This document shows positions 9,058-17,193 of a stretch of DNA of 64,000 bases, piece after piece. Origin of the DNA: RYN-230 sp963720645. Lineage in GTDB: Bacteria; Actinomycetota; Actinomycetes; Streptosporangiales; Streptosporangiaceae. The notes under the pieces are model-generated. The model saw only the letters and a list, made by a program, of their open reading frames with translations, was not told the DNA's origin and made no database searches. The translations under genes were made by a program, and so were the position numbers. Numbering within the stretch: position 1 is the stretch's first letter; every line of letters begins with the position of its first letter. Location: assembly GCA_963720645.1 (NCBI GenBank), contig CAVRFX010000019.1:620001-684000 (forward strand), given 5' to 3'.

Positions 9058-10461
9058 ATGAGCCTGCTCATCCGGGGCGGCACCGTGGTGTCCCCCTCGG
9101 GTGCCACGCCGGCGGACGTGCTGGTCGAGGGCGGGAAAATCAGTGCGCTGGCCGCCCCGGGCAGCGCCACCTCGGTGGCCTGGGGCGGGTCGGCGGACCA
9201 GGTCATCGACGCCAGCGGGCTCTACGTGCTGCCCGGCGGCATCGACGTGCACACCCACATGGAGATGCCGTTCGGCGGCACGTTCTCGGTGGACACGTTC
9301 GAGACCGGGACCCGGGCCGCGGCCTGGGGCGGCACGACCACGATCGTGGACTTCGCGGTCCAGGCCAAGGGCAGCTCGCTGCTGGCCACGCTGGACAAGT
9401 GGCACGAGAAGGCCGACGGCCACTGCGTGATCGACTACGGCTTCCACATGATCGTCTCCGACGTGAACGACACCACGCTGAAGGAGATGGAAAGCTGCAT
9501 CGGGGCGGGCGTGAACAGCTTCAAGATGTTCATGGCCTACCCGGGCGTGTTCTACGCGACCGACGGGGAGATCGTCCGGGCCATGACCCGGGCGGCCGAG
9601 ACCGGCGCCGTGATCATGATGCACGCCGAGAACGGCATCGCGATCGACCAGCTGGTGGCGCAGGCGCTGGCCGCGGGCCGGACCGACCCGGTCCAGCACG
9701 GCCTGACCCGGCCGCCGGAGCTCGAGGCGGAGGCCACCCACCGGGCCATCACGCTGGCCGGGGTGACCGGGTCGCCGCTGTACATCGTGCACCTGTCGGC
9801 CGCCCAGGCCCTCCAGGCCGTCGCCGAGGCCCGGGACACCGGCCAGAACGTGTTCGCGGAGACCTGCCCCCAGTACCTGTACCTGTCCCTGGACGACCTG
9901 GCCCGGCCGGATTTCGAGGGGGCCAAGTACGTGGCGTCACCGCCGCTGCGGCCCCGCGAGCACCAGGGCTCGCTGTGGCGCGGGCTGCGCACCAACGACC
10001 TGTCCGTGGTGTCCACCGACCACTGCCCGTTCTGCTTCAAGGACCAGAAGGAGCTGGGCCGCGGCGACTTCTCCAAGATCCCCAACGGGATCCCCGGCGT
10101 CGAGCACCGGATGGACCTGCTGCACCAGGGGGTGGCAGCGGGGGAGCTGTCGCTGGCCCGCTGGGTCGAGGTGGCCGCCACCACGCCGGCCCGGATGTTC
10201 GGGCTCTACCCGCGCAAGGGCATCATCGCGCCCGGCTCGGACGCGGACATCGTCGTGTACGACCCGCGGGCCACGCAGGTCCTGTCGGCGGGCACGCACC
10301 ACATGAACGTGGACTACTCCGCCTACGAGGGCTTCGAGATCACCGGGCAGGTGCAGACCGTGCTGTCCCGCGGCGAGCTGGTGATCGGCGGCGGCGAGTA
10401 CCACGGCCGCACCGGCCACGGCCAGTTCCTGCGCCGTGACCTGTCTCAGTACCTGATCTGA
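9058..10461 (+). CDS. hydA: Dihydropyrimidinase / D-hydantoinase
   Basis: A 467-residue intact cyclic amidohydrolase. It opens or closes the dihydropyrimidine or hydantoin ring. Metal ligands are all visible: His65 and His67 (DVHTHME), carboxylated Lys156 (NSFKMFMAYPG), His189 (MMHAENG), His245 (YIVHLSA) and Asp321 (STDHCPF). ATG 9058 follows GGGAAAGGGAG. It sits between the N-carbamoyl amidohydrolase and an LLM oxidoreductase, so it supplies the carbamoyl amino acid to the former. Cytoplasmic tetramer by family. Confidence 0.95.
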   Translation: MSLLIRGGTVVSPSGATPADVLVEGGKISALAAPGSATSVAWGGSADQVIDASGLYVLPGGIDVHTHMEMPFGGTFSVDTFETGTRAAAWGGTTTIVDFAVQAKGSSLLATLDKWHEKADGHCVIDYGFHMIVSDVNDTTLKEMESCIGAGVNSFKMFMAYPGVFYATDGEIVRAMTRAAETGAVIMMHAENGIAIDQLVAQALAAGRTDPVQHGLTRPPELEAEATHRAITLAGVTGSPLYIVHLSAAQALQAVAEARDTGQNVFAETCPQYLYLSLDDLARPDFEGAKYVASPPLRPREHQGSLWRGLRTNDLSVVSTDHCPFCFKDQKELGRGDFSKIPNGIPGVEHRMDLLHQGVAAGELSLARWVEVAATTPARMFGLYPRKGIIAPGSDADIVVYDPRATQVLSAGTHHMNVDYSAYEGFEITGQVQTVLSRGELVIGGGEYHGRTGHGQFLRRDLSQYLI

Positions 10462-10477
10462 ACTGACGGGGGGACAG

Positions 10478-11474
10478 ATGGACTTCGGCGTGGTCCTGCA
10501 GACCGACCCGCCGTTCCGGGGCGTGGTGAAGACCATGCAGCGGGCGGAGGGTGAGGGCTTCCGGTACGGCTGGACGTTCGACTCGCACGTGCTGTGGCAG
10601 GAGCCGTTCGTCATCTACTCACAGATCCTGGCGGCCACCTCGCAGCTGATGGTCGGCCCGATGGTGACGAACCCGGGCACCCGGGACTGGTCGGTGACCG
10701 CGTCCTTGTTCGCGACGCTGAACGACATGTTCGGCAACCGGACCGTGTGCGGCATCGGCCGCGGCGACTCGGCCCGCCGGGTCATCGGCCAGCAGCCGGT
10801 CACGCTGGCCACCATGGCCGAGGCGATGCACGTGATCAAGGACCTGGCCGAGGGCCGCGAGGTGATGCTGCACGGCGCGCCGATCCGCATCCCGTGGGTA
10901 CGCAACGGGTCGCTGGAGATCTGGATGGCCGCCTACGGCCCCAAGGCGCTGGCCCTGGTCGGCGCGGCAGGCGGACGGGTTCATCCTGCAGACCGCCGAT
11001 CCGGACATCGCGCGCTGGACGGTGGGATCGGTGCGGGACGCGGCCCGCGCGGCCGGCCGGGACCCGGACGCCATCACGATCTGCGTGGCCGCGCCCGCCT
11101 ACGTCGGCACCGACCTGGCGCACCAGCGGGACCAGCTGCGCTGGTTCGGCGGGATGGTCGGCAACCACGTCGCCGACCTGGTCGCCCGCTACGGCGAGGG
11201 CGGCGCGGTGCCGCGCGAGCTGACCGACTACATCAAGGGCCGCCAGGGATATGACTACTCCCACCACGGCCGGGCCGGGAACCCGTCCACGGACTTCGTG
11301 CCGGACGCCATCGTGGACCGCTTCTGCCTGCTCGGGCCGGCCGCCGCGCACGCCGACCGGCTGCGCGAGCTGGCCGGGATGGGCGTGGACCAGTTCGCCG
11401 TGTACCTGATGCACGACCAGCCCGCCGAGACGCTCGCCGCGTACGGCCGGGAGATTATCCCCGCCTTTTCCTGA
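10478..11474 (+). CDS. LLM-class F420/FMN-dependent oxidoreductase, hydantoin-cluster type (frameshift)
   Basis: A luciferase-like TIM-barrel protein starting MDFGVVLQTDPPFRGVV with ATG 10478 behind GGGGGG. The barrel text (GWTFDSHVLWQEP, TNPGTRDWSV, GIGRGDSARRVIG) matches the LLM subgroup that is found beside hydantoinase genes. One extra base near 10970 shifts the frame; the rest reads DGFILQTADPDIARW and ends AAYGREIIPAFS at 11474. It probably oxidises or reduces a pyrimidine or hydantoin intermediate; cofactor F420 versus FMN is not decided by sequence. Confidence 0.82.
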
Positions 11475-11490
11475 CCGCTGCGGGCAGCGG
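11475..11490 (+). terminator. Hairpin after the hydantoin operon
   Basis: CCGCTGC-GG-GCAGCGG forms a perfect 7-bp stem one base after the stop of the LLM gene. No U-run follows, so it is a terminator-like hairpin of the actinobacterial kind. Confidence 0.5.
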
Positions 11491-11621
11491 GAGAACCCTG
11501 AAATGGGGGCGTCTGGCGAGACATTTTATTGCTCAAACGGTTTTTTCCCTGTGATCCTTTTCATAGGGCCCGGTGCCGCGTTCCGGCCACGCCCCGGGCG
11601 ATCTCGGGCATTCTGGGACCT

Positions 11622-11787
11622 CGCAAGCACCCTGTGTCCGCGATGAACGCCGCCTTCTGAGCGGCCTGGCGCCCTGCCCCCGCGCCGCATCCGGCGCCGC
11701 TGGCCCCGCCCCCGCACCCCCTGGGTGGCCGGCCTGTGCCCTGGGTGGAATCCCCCTGGCGCGAACGCGCCCGACCGAAGGTTCACG
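11622..11787 (+). promoter_or_regulatory. Conserved structured 5' leader, copy 1
   Basis: This leader aligns with the one at 12880. Shared blocks in order are CGCAAGCACCCTG, GGCGCCCTG(C/T)CCCCGCG, GCCGCTG, GTGCCC, and CGACCGAAGGT, which holds the ribosome-binding site. Three hairpins are kept in both copies with different bases: GCCGC/GCGGC, GCGCC/GGCGC, and GCGC(G)/(C)GCGC right before the binding site. CACCC near the 5' end can pair with GGGTG near 11743. This pattern suggests a regulatory RNA. Genes of this class are often under c-di-AMP riboswitches, but the ydaO signature GACAGCUAAC-like end is not present, so the class is open. Confidence 0.6.
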
Positions 11788-12573
11788 TTGTCCCTCAGCC
11801 GACGGGCTCCTCACCACCGCAAGACCCTCAACCGCAAGGCCCTCAACCGCAAGGCCCTCAACCGCAAGGCCCCGTACCGCAAGACCCCCAGGATCACCCT
11901 CATCGCCGCGGGCTCGGCCCTGGCCCTGGCGGGCATCGCCGCGGGCACCGTGGCGGCCTGGCCGGGCGATTTCCCGGCCGCGTCGGCCAGCGTCGCCGAC
12001 GCCTCCTTCGCCGGGTCAGCCGCGCAGGCCGGCGCCCTGACCGGCGCGGCGGCCCGGGACAACGGGCTGGCCAGGTCCGCGCAGCAGCTCAAGGCCAGCG
12101 AGGCGGCGGCCCGGCAGGCCGCCGTGCGCCAGGCCATCGCCCGGCAGCAGGCCCGCAAAGCCGCGCTGGCCAGGAAGGCGGCCCAGGCCCGGGCCGCGGC
12201 CCGGACGGCTGCCGCCCGCGCGGCGGCCCGCGCGGCGGCCCCGGCGCCGGCGGCCCGGCCGGCCGCTCCTTCCGGCTCACCGCAGCAGATCGCGCAGGGC
12301 ATGCTCGGGTCCTACGGCTGGTCCGCGTCCCAGTTCAGCTGCCTGCAGCCGCTGTGGAACGCGGAGAGCGGGTGGAACGTCTCGGCCAGCAACACGTCGT
12401 CCGGCGCCTACGGCATCCCGCAGGCCCTGCCGGGCAGCAAGATGGCGAGCGCCGGCGCGGACTGGCAGACGAACGCGGCCACCCAGATCCGCTGGGGCCT
12501 GGGGTACATCCGGTCGGTGTACGGCTCGCCGTGCGGCGCCTGGTCCCACGAGCAGGCCTACGGCTGGTACTAG
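11788..12573 (+). CDS. Secreted transglycosylase-like protein, long form
   Basis: 261 residues from TTG 11788, chosen because GAAGG lies 7 nt upstream and the same arrangement is found in the paralogue at 13044. The N-terminus carries four 15-bp tandem repeats (LNRKA), then a hydrophobic export segment (ITLIAAGSALALAGIAAG), an Ala/Arg/Gln-rich helical region, and a C-terminal ~75-residue domain with LWNAESGWN, GAYGIPQALPGSKMAS and IRWGLGYI. This domain is the lysozyme-like/SLT fold seen in actinobacterial wall hydrolases; the Glu in NAESGW is the likely catalytic acid. Probably acts on peptidoglycan. Confidence 0.82.
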   Translation: MSLSRRAPHHRKTLNRKALNRKALNRKAPYRKTPRITLIAAGSALALAGIAAGTVAAWPGDFPAASASVADASFAGSAAQAGALTGAAARDNGLARSAQQLKASEAAARQAAVRQAIARQQARKAALARKAAQARAAARTAAARAAARAAAPAPAARPAAPSGSPQQIAQGMLGSYGWSASQFSCLQPLWNAESGWNVSASNTSSGAYGIPQALPGSKMASAGADWQTNAATQIRWGLGYIRSVYGSPCGAWSHEQAYGWY

Positions 12574-12626
12574 CCAGCCGCCGGCCACGACGGCGGGCTG
12601 ACCGGGGATCCCGGCGTGTCCCGCCA

Positions 12627-12674
12627 GGCGGCCGTGGTGGTCCCCGTCACCCCCCGGGACCGCCACGGCCCGCC
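12627..12674 (+). terminator. Long GC hairpin downstream of transglycosylase gene
   Basis: GGCGGCCGTGGTGGTCCC (12627-12644) pairs with GGGACCGCCACGGCCCGCC (12656-12674), a near-perfect stem with a ~11-nt C-rich loop. It lies 54 nt after the stop and is a likely terminator. Confidence 0.6.
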
Positions 12675-12677
12675 CAT

Positions 12678-12765
12678 GTGACGACCGCGGCCCGCCCGCG
12701 TGACGACCGCGGCCCGCCCGCGTGACGACCGCGGCCCGCCCGCGTGACGACCGCGGCCCGCATCG
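12678..12765. repeat. 22-bp tandem repeat, four copies
   Basis: Unit GTGACGACCGCGGCCCGCCC plus GC, at 12678, 12700, 12722 and 12744 (last copy diverges at its end). It is intergenic between the two transglycosylase genes. Function unknown; it could arise by slippage next to the hairpin. Confidence 0.9.
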
Positions 12766-12879
12766 CGGGAGCGCCACGGCCGCCGCGTGTGACCACGAGA
12801 GCGCCCTGTGTGACCTATTTCATACTGTCTTTATTTCCGGTTTTGGTCATGTTCGCGGCAAGTATCCGGCATGGTTAGG

Positions 12880-13043
12880 GGCGCAAGCACCCTGCGTGTG
12901 AGATGGCCGCCCCCGAGGCCGCCCGGCGCCCTGTCCCCGCGTCACGTCCGCACGCCGCTGCCCCTCCCCGCAATTTCCGCTGGTAGCTGGCATGTGCCCG
13001 GGTGACAGCCGTGCGCGTGTTCCGCGCCGACCGAAGGTACCCC
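12880..13043 (+). promoter_or_regulatory. Conserved structured 5' leader, copy 2
   Basis: Second copy of the leader at 11622. It has GCGCAAGCACCCTG at 12881, GGCGCCCTGTCCCCGCG, GCCGCTG, GTGCCCGGGTG and CGACCGAAGGT before the TTG. The hairpins keep pairing with other bases: GGCC/GGCC, GCGT/ACGC, and GCGCG (13013-13017) with CGCGC (13023-13027). CACCC near 12890 can pair with GGGTG near 13001. An AT-rich stretch at 12815-12855 may hold the promoter. Confidence 0.6.
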
Positions 13044-13555
13044 TTGTCCTCGATCAGGGCTCTTCGCACGTATCCGAAACTCCTCCTGAGCATGACCGCG
13101 GCCGGCAGTGCCGTCACCGCGGCGGTCATCACCCTCAGCGCCGCCCCCGCCGCCCCGGCGGCGACCGCCCAGGCCAGCGCCGGCCCGGCGGCCGCCGCGG
13201 CCCCGGCCACCTTCCGGCCCATCGCCACCCTGACCTCGGCCGCCATCTCGCAGCGCCAGGCCAACTACCGCACCGCCCACCGGATGATGCCCCGCTTCGG
13301 CTGGGGCAAGCGGCAGTGGACGCCGCTGTGGAAGCTGTGGAACCGGGAAAGCGGCTGGAACAAGTACGCCGAGAACCCGTACTCCGGCGCATACGGCATC
13401 CCGCAGGCCGTGCCGGGCAGCAAGATGGCCAGCGCGGCAACCACTGGCGCACCAACGCCACCACCCAGATCCGCTGGGGGCTGCGCTACATCAAGGGCCG
13501 CTACGGGCGCCCGCGCGTCGCGTGGGACCACGAGCTGGCCTACGGCTGGTACTGA
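13044..13555 (+). CDS. Secreted transglycosylase-like protein, short form (frameshift)
   Basis: Paralogue of the gene at 11788 without the repeat and coiled region. TTG 13044 follows GAAGG at the same spacing. A signal segment (LLLSMTAAGSAVTAAVITLSA) ends near AQA, then the C-terminal domain reads LWNRESGWNKYAENPYSGAYG and IPQAVPGSKMASA. A single base is missing near 13437; the frame resumes as GNHWRTNATTQIRWGLRYI and ends AYGWY. The catalytic-like Glu is in NRESGW. Probably an extracellular peptidoglycan hydrolase under the same leader control as its paralogue. Confidence 0.75.
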
Positions 13556-13749
13556 GCCGCCGGTTCACGCCCGCATCGGCCATCGCTGGCGCGGCCGCCA
13601 GCCAGGCCTCGTGCCGGAATCGACGTGGGCGCTCGAGGCTTGATGCCCTGGCGGACCACTGCGGCCGCAGGTCCGACCAGCCTGCCACGCGGTCGCGGGT
13701 CCAGGAGCGCAACGAGTCACGCGCCCAGGCCGGATCGGCGGTCTCAACG

Positions 13750-14004
13750 TCGGACTCGCTGACCAGCACCCAGCGGAACCCGCGGGGCTCCGCGCTGGTG
13801 GCCGCGGGACTCAGCGGGGACCTGGCCTACACGGTCGGCTTCGAGCGCTCCTGGCTGTCCATCGACGGGGGGCCCGTCGCAGAGAACGTGCTCCGCGTGA
13901 CCCACGTGTTCCGCCGGGAGAACGGCGAATGGAAGATCGTGCACCGCCACGGTGACTTCGTTCCCCCGGACCAGAGCCCCCCGCCGCCGTCCCGGCGCGG
14001 TTAG
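13750..14004 (+). pseudogene. SnoaL-like/NTF2-fold protein, C-terminal remnant
   Basis: Only the C-terminal half of an NTF2-like protein is recognisable: GDLAYTVGFERS, ENVLRVTHVFRRENGEW and KIVHRHGDF. The usual N-terminal half with the first helices is absent; upstream text in this frame is unrelated. The stop overlaps the end of the convergent NmrA-like gene. Read as a truncated remnant. Confidence 0.55.
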
Positions 14005-14900
14005 TACGCCGGGGGCGGGCTGTCCGCCGGGGGCTCGAGGAACGTGGCCCGCTCGCCTTCGAGCCAGTCGGTCAGCCCCCGGGGCGCATGCCGGGTCACC
14101 TCCCGCACGTGCGAGGTGAGCTGGCCCGCCCCGCCCGCGCGGATCCAGGCGAACAGCTCCAGCATGCCCTCGGCCTCCCAGGGCGCCATGCCGGAGCCCA
14201 GCAGCTCCTCCAGGGCCCGGTCTTCCGGCAGGTCGGAGTAGCGCACCTGGCGCGCGAACACCTCGGAAATCCGGCTGGCCACGTTCGAATAGGTGAGGGA
14301 CTCGGGGCCGGTCAGGGTGAACACCCGGGCCTCGTCACCGGCTGCGGGGACCGGGCTGGTCAGCACCGCGGCGGCCGCGTCCGCCACGTCCGCGGCGGCC
14401 ACGAAGCCCACGTGCCCGTGGCCGGCCGGGGCGTACAGCGTCGCCTCCTGGCGGATGGCCGGGGCGGCCGGCCGCAGCATCTCCATGAACGGCGCGGGGG
14501 CCAGGTAGCTGACCGGCAGGCCGGTCGCGTCCAGGTGCCGGGCGATCTCGCGGTGACTGCGCATGAAGCGCACATCACAGCCGGGATCGGTGAAGCCGTC
14601 GGCGGCCATCTTCACCACATGCGGCCCGTGCCCCGCCGCGACCAGCGCGTCGGTGAAGATGATTTCCAGCTCGGCCTGGGCCTCGCCGGACGGGCTCAGC
14701 AGGAAGACCCGGTCGAAGGCCTGCAGCTGCTCCGCGGCCGGCGGCTCGTCGAGCGTGCCGACCAGGTTCTCGCCCGGGCCGGGCAGGTCGAGGCCCTTGG
14801 CTTCCACCCGCACCATCGCGATCGCCTCGGCCCGGGCGTCAGCCAGCGCCTCCAGCAGGCGGTAACCGACCCGTCCGGTCGCTCCGGTCACCAGGATCAC
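14001..14900 (-). CDS. NmrA-like NAD(P)-binding protein
   Basis: A 299-residue atypical SDR. The Rossmann motif TGATGRVG is at residues 5-12. The later region (VVKMAADGF, MRSHREIARHLDATGLPVSYLAPAP, FTLTGPESLTYSNVASRISEV) is that of NmrA/NAD(P)H azoreductase-type proteins, which act as redox sensors or reductases. The active-site Tyr-x3-Lys of classical SDRs is absent, as usual for this group. Monocistronic. Role unknown. Confidence 0.87.
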   Translation of the reverse strand: MILVTGATGRVGYRLLEALADARAEAIAMVRVEAKGLDLPGPGENLVGTLDEPPAAEQLQAFDRVFLLSPSGEAQAELEIIFTDALVAAGHGPHVVKMAADGFTDPGCDVRFMRSHREIARHLDATGLPVSYLAPAPFMEMLRPAAPAIRQEATLYAPAGHGHVGFVAAADVADAAAAVLTSPVPAAGDEARVFTLTGPESLTYSNVASRISEVFARQVRYSDLPEDRALEELLGSGMAPWEAEGMLELFAWIRAGGAGQLTSHVREVTRHAPRGLTDWLEGERATFLEPPADSPPPAY

Positions 14901-15035
14901 GGGCCGCCTCCTCGTGCGCTGTCCTTATGGGCACGCTGTCCTTATGGGCACCTTACGGGAGGCCTGCCTGGATGCGCTGGGCGCGTCCCCGACGTACGTT
15001 GGTTGGGTGGCAGAAGCGGCGATGCGGCGCTGCCG

Positions 15036-16265
15036 GTGAGACTGCCGTCCGTGCGGGGGCCGAGCCGGGGGGCCTGGCGCAGATGGTCAATCGTGGCGGG
15101 GGGGACCGCCCTCCTGTGCGCCCTGCCCGCGGTGATCGCGGCGCTCCCGGTGCCCGCCTCCGCGATCAGCGCGCCGGCCCTGCGGGCCCGCATCCTGGCC
15201 TCGGCGCGCGTGCCGTACCAGGGATACGCGGAGAGCACCGTGAACCTGGGCCTGCCGGAACTTCCCGACCTGCACAACGTGAGCCTGCTGCTGGACGGCA
15301 CCACCGACCAGTACGTCTGGTACCACTCCCCGGCGTACTGGCGGGCCGACGACGTGACCGGGACCGGGGAGAGTGACACCTACGCCGACGGCGGGGTGAC
15401 GTACCTGTGGAACTACGGGACCAACCTGCTGACCCAGGTGACCGGGGCCGAGCCGGTCCGGCTGCCCCGGGCCCCAGACCTGCTCCCGCCCGACCTGGCC
15501 CGGCGGCTGCTGGACACCGCGGGCCGCGGCGACCGGATCTCGCGGCTCCCCGACCGCCGCATCGCCGGCGTGGACGCGGCCGGCCTGCGGCTGGTCCCGG
15601 CCGGGACGGGGACCACGATCGGCTCGGTCGAGATCTGGGCCGACCCGGCCAGCGGGCTTCCCGTCGCGGTGCAGATCTCCGGCCGCGGCACCGGTCACCA
15701 GCCTGGCCAGCCCGTGCTGATCAGCACGTTTCTCGAGCTGAGCCGGGCCCAGCCGGACCTTACCGCGGTCATCCCGCACCCGGCACCGAACGTGGGGCTC
15801 ACCACGACCCGGCTGCCGGACGTGGACGGCGTGCTCAACGGCGATGGTGACGGCGACAGCGACGGCACCCCGTTCCCGCCGCAGCTGGGCGGCCTGCGCC
15901 ACGTGGCCCTGCCGGGCAGCCCGCCGGGGGTGGCGGTCTACGGCACCGGGTTCTCCCGGTTCGTGCTGCTCCCGCTGCCCCGCGGGGTCGGCACGGACGC
16001 GCTCAACGCCGCGATCCAGGCCGGGGCGGACAGCGTGACGCTCCGCGCAGCCGGAGGGGCAGCCGGAGGGGCAGCCGGAGGGGCCCCGGGCACGGCCCCG
16101 GCCAGCGTGCTGATCCGCACGCCGCTGCTGTCCGTTCTGATGGTCAGGGCCGGGTTCCACCACGCCGTGTTCCTGTTCACCGGAGCGGTGACCCCGGCCG
16201 TACTGGAGAACTCGGCCAGCGCCCTGGTCACCGACTTGTCACAGAGGCACAGGTTCCCTCGATGA
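15036..16265 (+). CDS. Secreted LolA/RseB-like protein
   Basis: About 409 residues from GTG 15036 (GTG 15051 is an alternative). A signal peptide (RRWSIVAGGTALLCALPAVIAALP, cut near ASA) precedes a domain with YQGYAESTVNLGLPELP, repeated WYHSPAYWRAD and IWADPASGLPVAVQI, resembling the LolA/MucB-type lipoprotein-binding fold. It overlaps the ABC ATPase start by ATGA. This pairing with an ABC exporter is common in actinomycetes and suggests a sensor or accessory of the exporter. Three GGAAGG-type codon repeats (AAGGAAGG) occur near residue 350. Confidence 0.7.
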   Translation: MRLPSVRGPSRGAWRRWSIVAGGTALLCALPAVIAALPVPASAISAPALRARILASARVPYQGYAESTVNLGLPELPDLHNVSLLLDGTTDQYVWYHSPAYWRADDVTGTGESDTYADGGVTYLWNYGTNLLTQVTGAEPVRLPRAPDLLPPDLARRLLDTAGRGDRISRLPDRRIAGVDAAGLRLVPAGTGTTIGSVEIWADPASGLPVAVQISGRGTGHQPGQPVLISTFLELSRAQPDLTAVIPHPAPNVGLTTTRLPDVDGVLNGDGDGDSDGTPFPPQLGGLRHVALPGSPPGVAVYGTGFSRFVLLPLPRGVGTDALNAAIQAGADSVTLRAAGGAAGGAAGGAPGTAPASVLIRTPLLSVLMVRAGFHHAVFLFTGAVTPAVLENSASALVTDLSQRHRFPR

Positions 16266-17193
16266 TCGTCACCCGCGGGCTCACCAAGCGCTACGGCCCC
16301 CTGCTCGTGGTGGACCAGGTTGACCTGGACGTCCGGGAGGGTGACCGGTACGGGTTCCTCGGGCCCAACGGCTCCGGGAAGACCACGGTGGTCCGGATGC
16401 TGCTCGGCCTGGTCTACGCGACCAGCGGCGAGATCTCGGTCCTCGGCCAGCCGGTACCGAAACGGGCCGCCGAGGTGCTGCCCTCGATCGGCTCGCTGGT
16501 GGAGGGCCCGTCCGCATACGGCCACCTGTCCGGCCGGGCCAACCTGGCCCTGATCGACGCGGCCGGCAAGTCCGGCAGCCGCCGGACCCGGCGCAGCCGG
16601 ATCGCCGACACCCTGGACCGGGTTGGCCTCGGCGGCATCGACAACCGCCCGGTCAAGAGGTACTCCCTGGGCATGCGCCAGCGGCTCGGCCTGGCCGCCG
16701 CCCTGCTGCGCACCCCGAAACTGCTTATCCTCGACGAGCCGACCAACGGCCTGGACCCGCAGGGCATCCGGGAGATCCGCGACCTGCTGATCGAGCTGAA
16801 CGCGGCCGGCACCACCGTCTTCCTGTCCAGCCACCAGCTCAGCGAGGTCGAGCAGCTGTGCACCCGGGTCGGGATCGTGAACCGCGGCCGGCTGGTCCGG
16901 CAGGACGACCTGGACACGCTGCGCGCGCTGACCGGGCGGTCGATCGTCCGCACCCCCGACACCGACCGGGCCCGTGAGGTGCTGGACGGCCAGATCGAGC
17001 TGCGCAGGGCCGGCTGGTCATCGCGGACCCGGACACCGCCGCGCTCAACTCCCGCCTGGTCGCTCACGGGGTCCGGGTCACCGAGATCGCCGCCGAGCGG
17101 CGGTCGCTGGAGGACGTGGTGCTGTCGGTCACCGGCTCAGGTTCTGACCGTGTCGGGGAGGGGCCGGATCGGGCCTGGGGAGGGCGGCCACCG
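16262..17193 (+). CDS. ABC exporter ATP-binding protein (frameshift)
   Basis: ATPase of the multidrug/bacitracin type. Walker A GPNGSGKTT, signature YSLGMRQRLGLA and Walker B LLILDEPTNGLDP are all intact. Near 17005 the frame shifts; the C-terminus resumes as RLVIADPDTAALNSRLVAHG in the frame of the permease. No stop codon then separates ATPase and permease, so either a second indel is present or the stop was lost; the natural end is probably just before 17194. Start ATG 16262 overlaps the previous stop. Confidence 0.85.

Noticed and set aside
11622..11787. Canonical ydaO (c-di-AMP) riboswitch
   Set aside because: The GGGTG(G)AAT-like piece is suggestive, but the conserved 3' half with GACAGCTAAC and the closing P1 pairing are not seen in either copy.
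12678..12765. CRISPR array
   Set aside because: The repeats are directly joined without spacers. The same holds for the arrays at 8941, 40181 and 59608.
14088..15035. Long N-terminal extension of the LolA-like protein
   Set aside because: The frame is open only because it is the shadow of the NmrA-like gene. A signal peptide begins right after GTG 15036.
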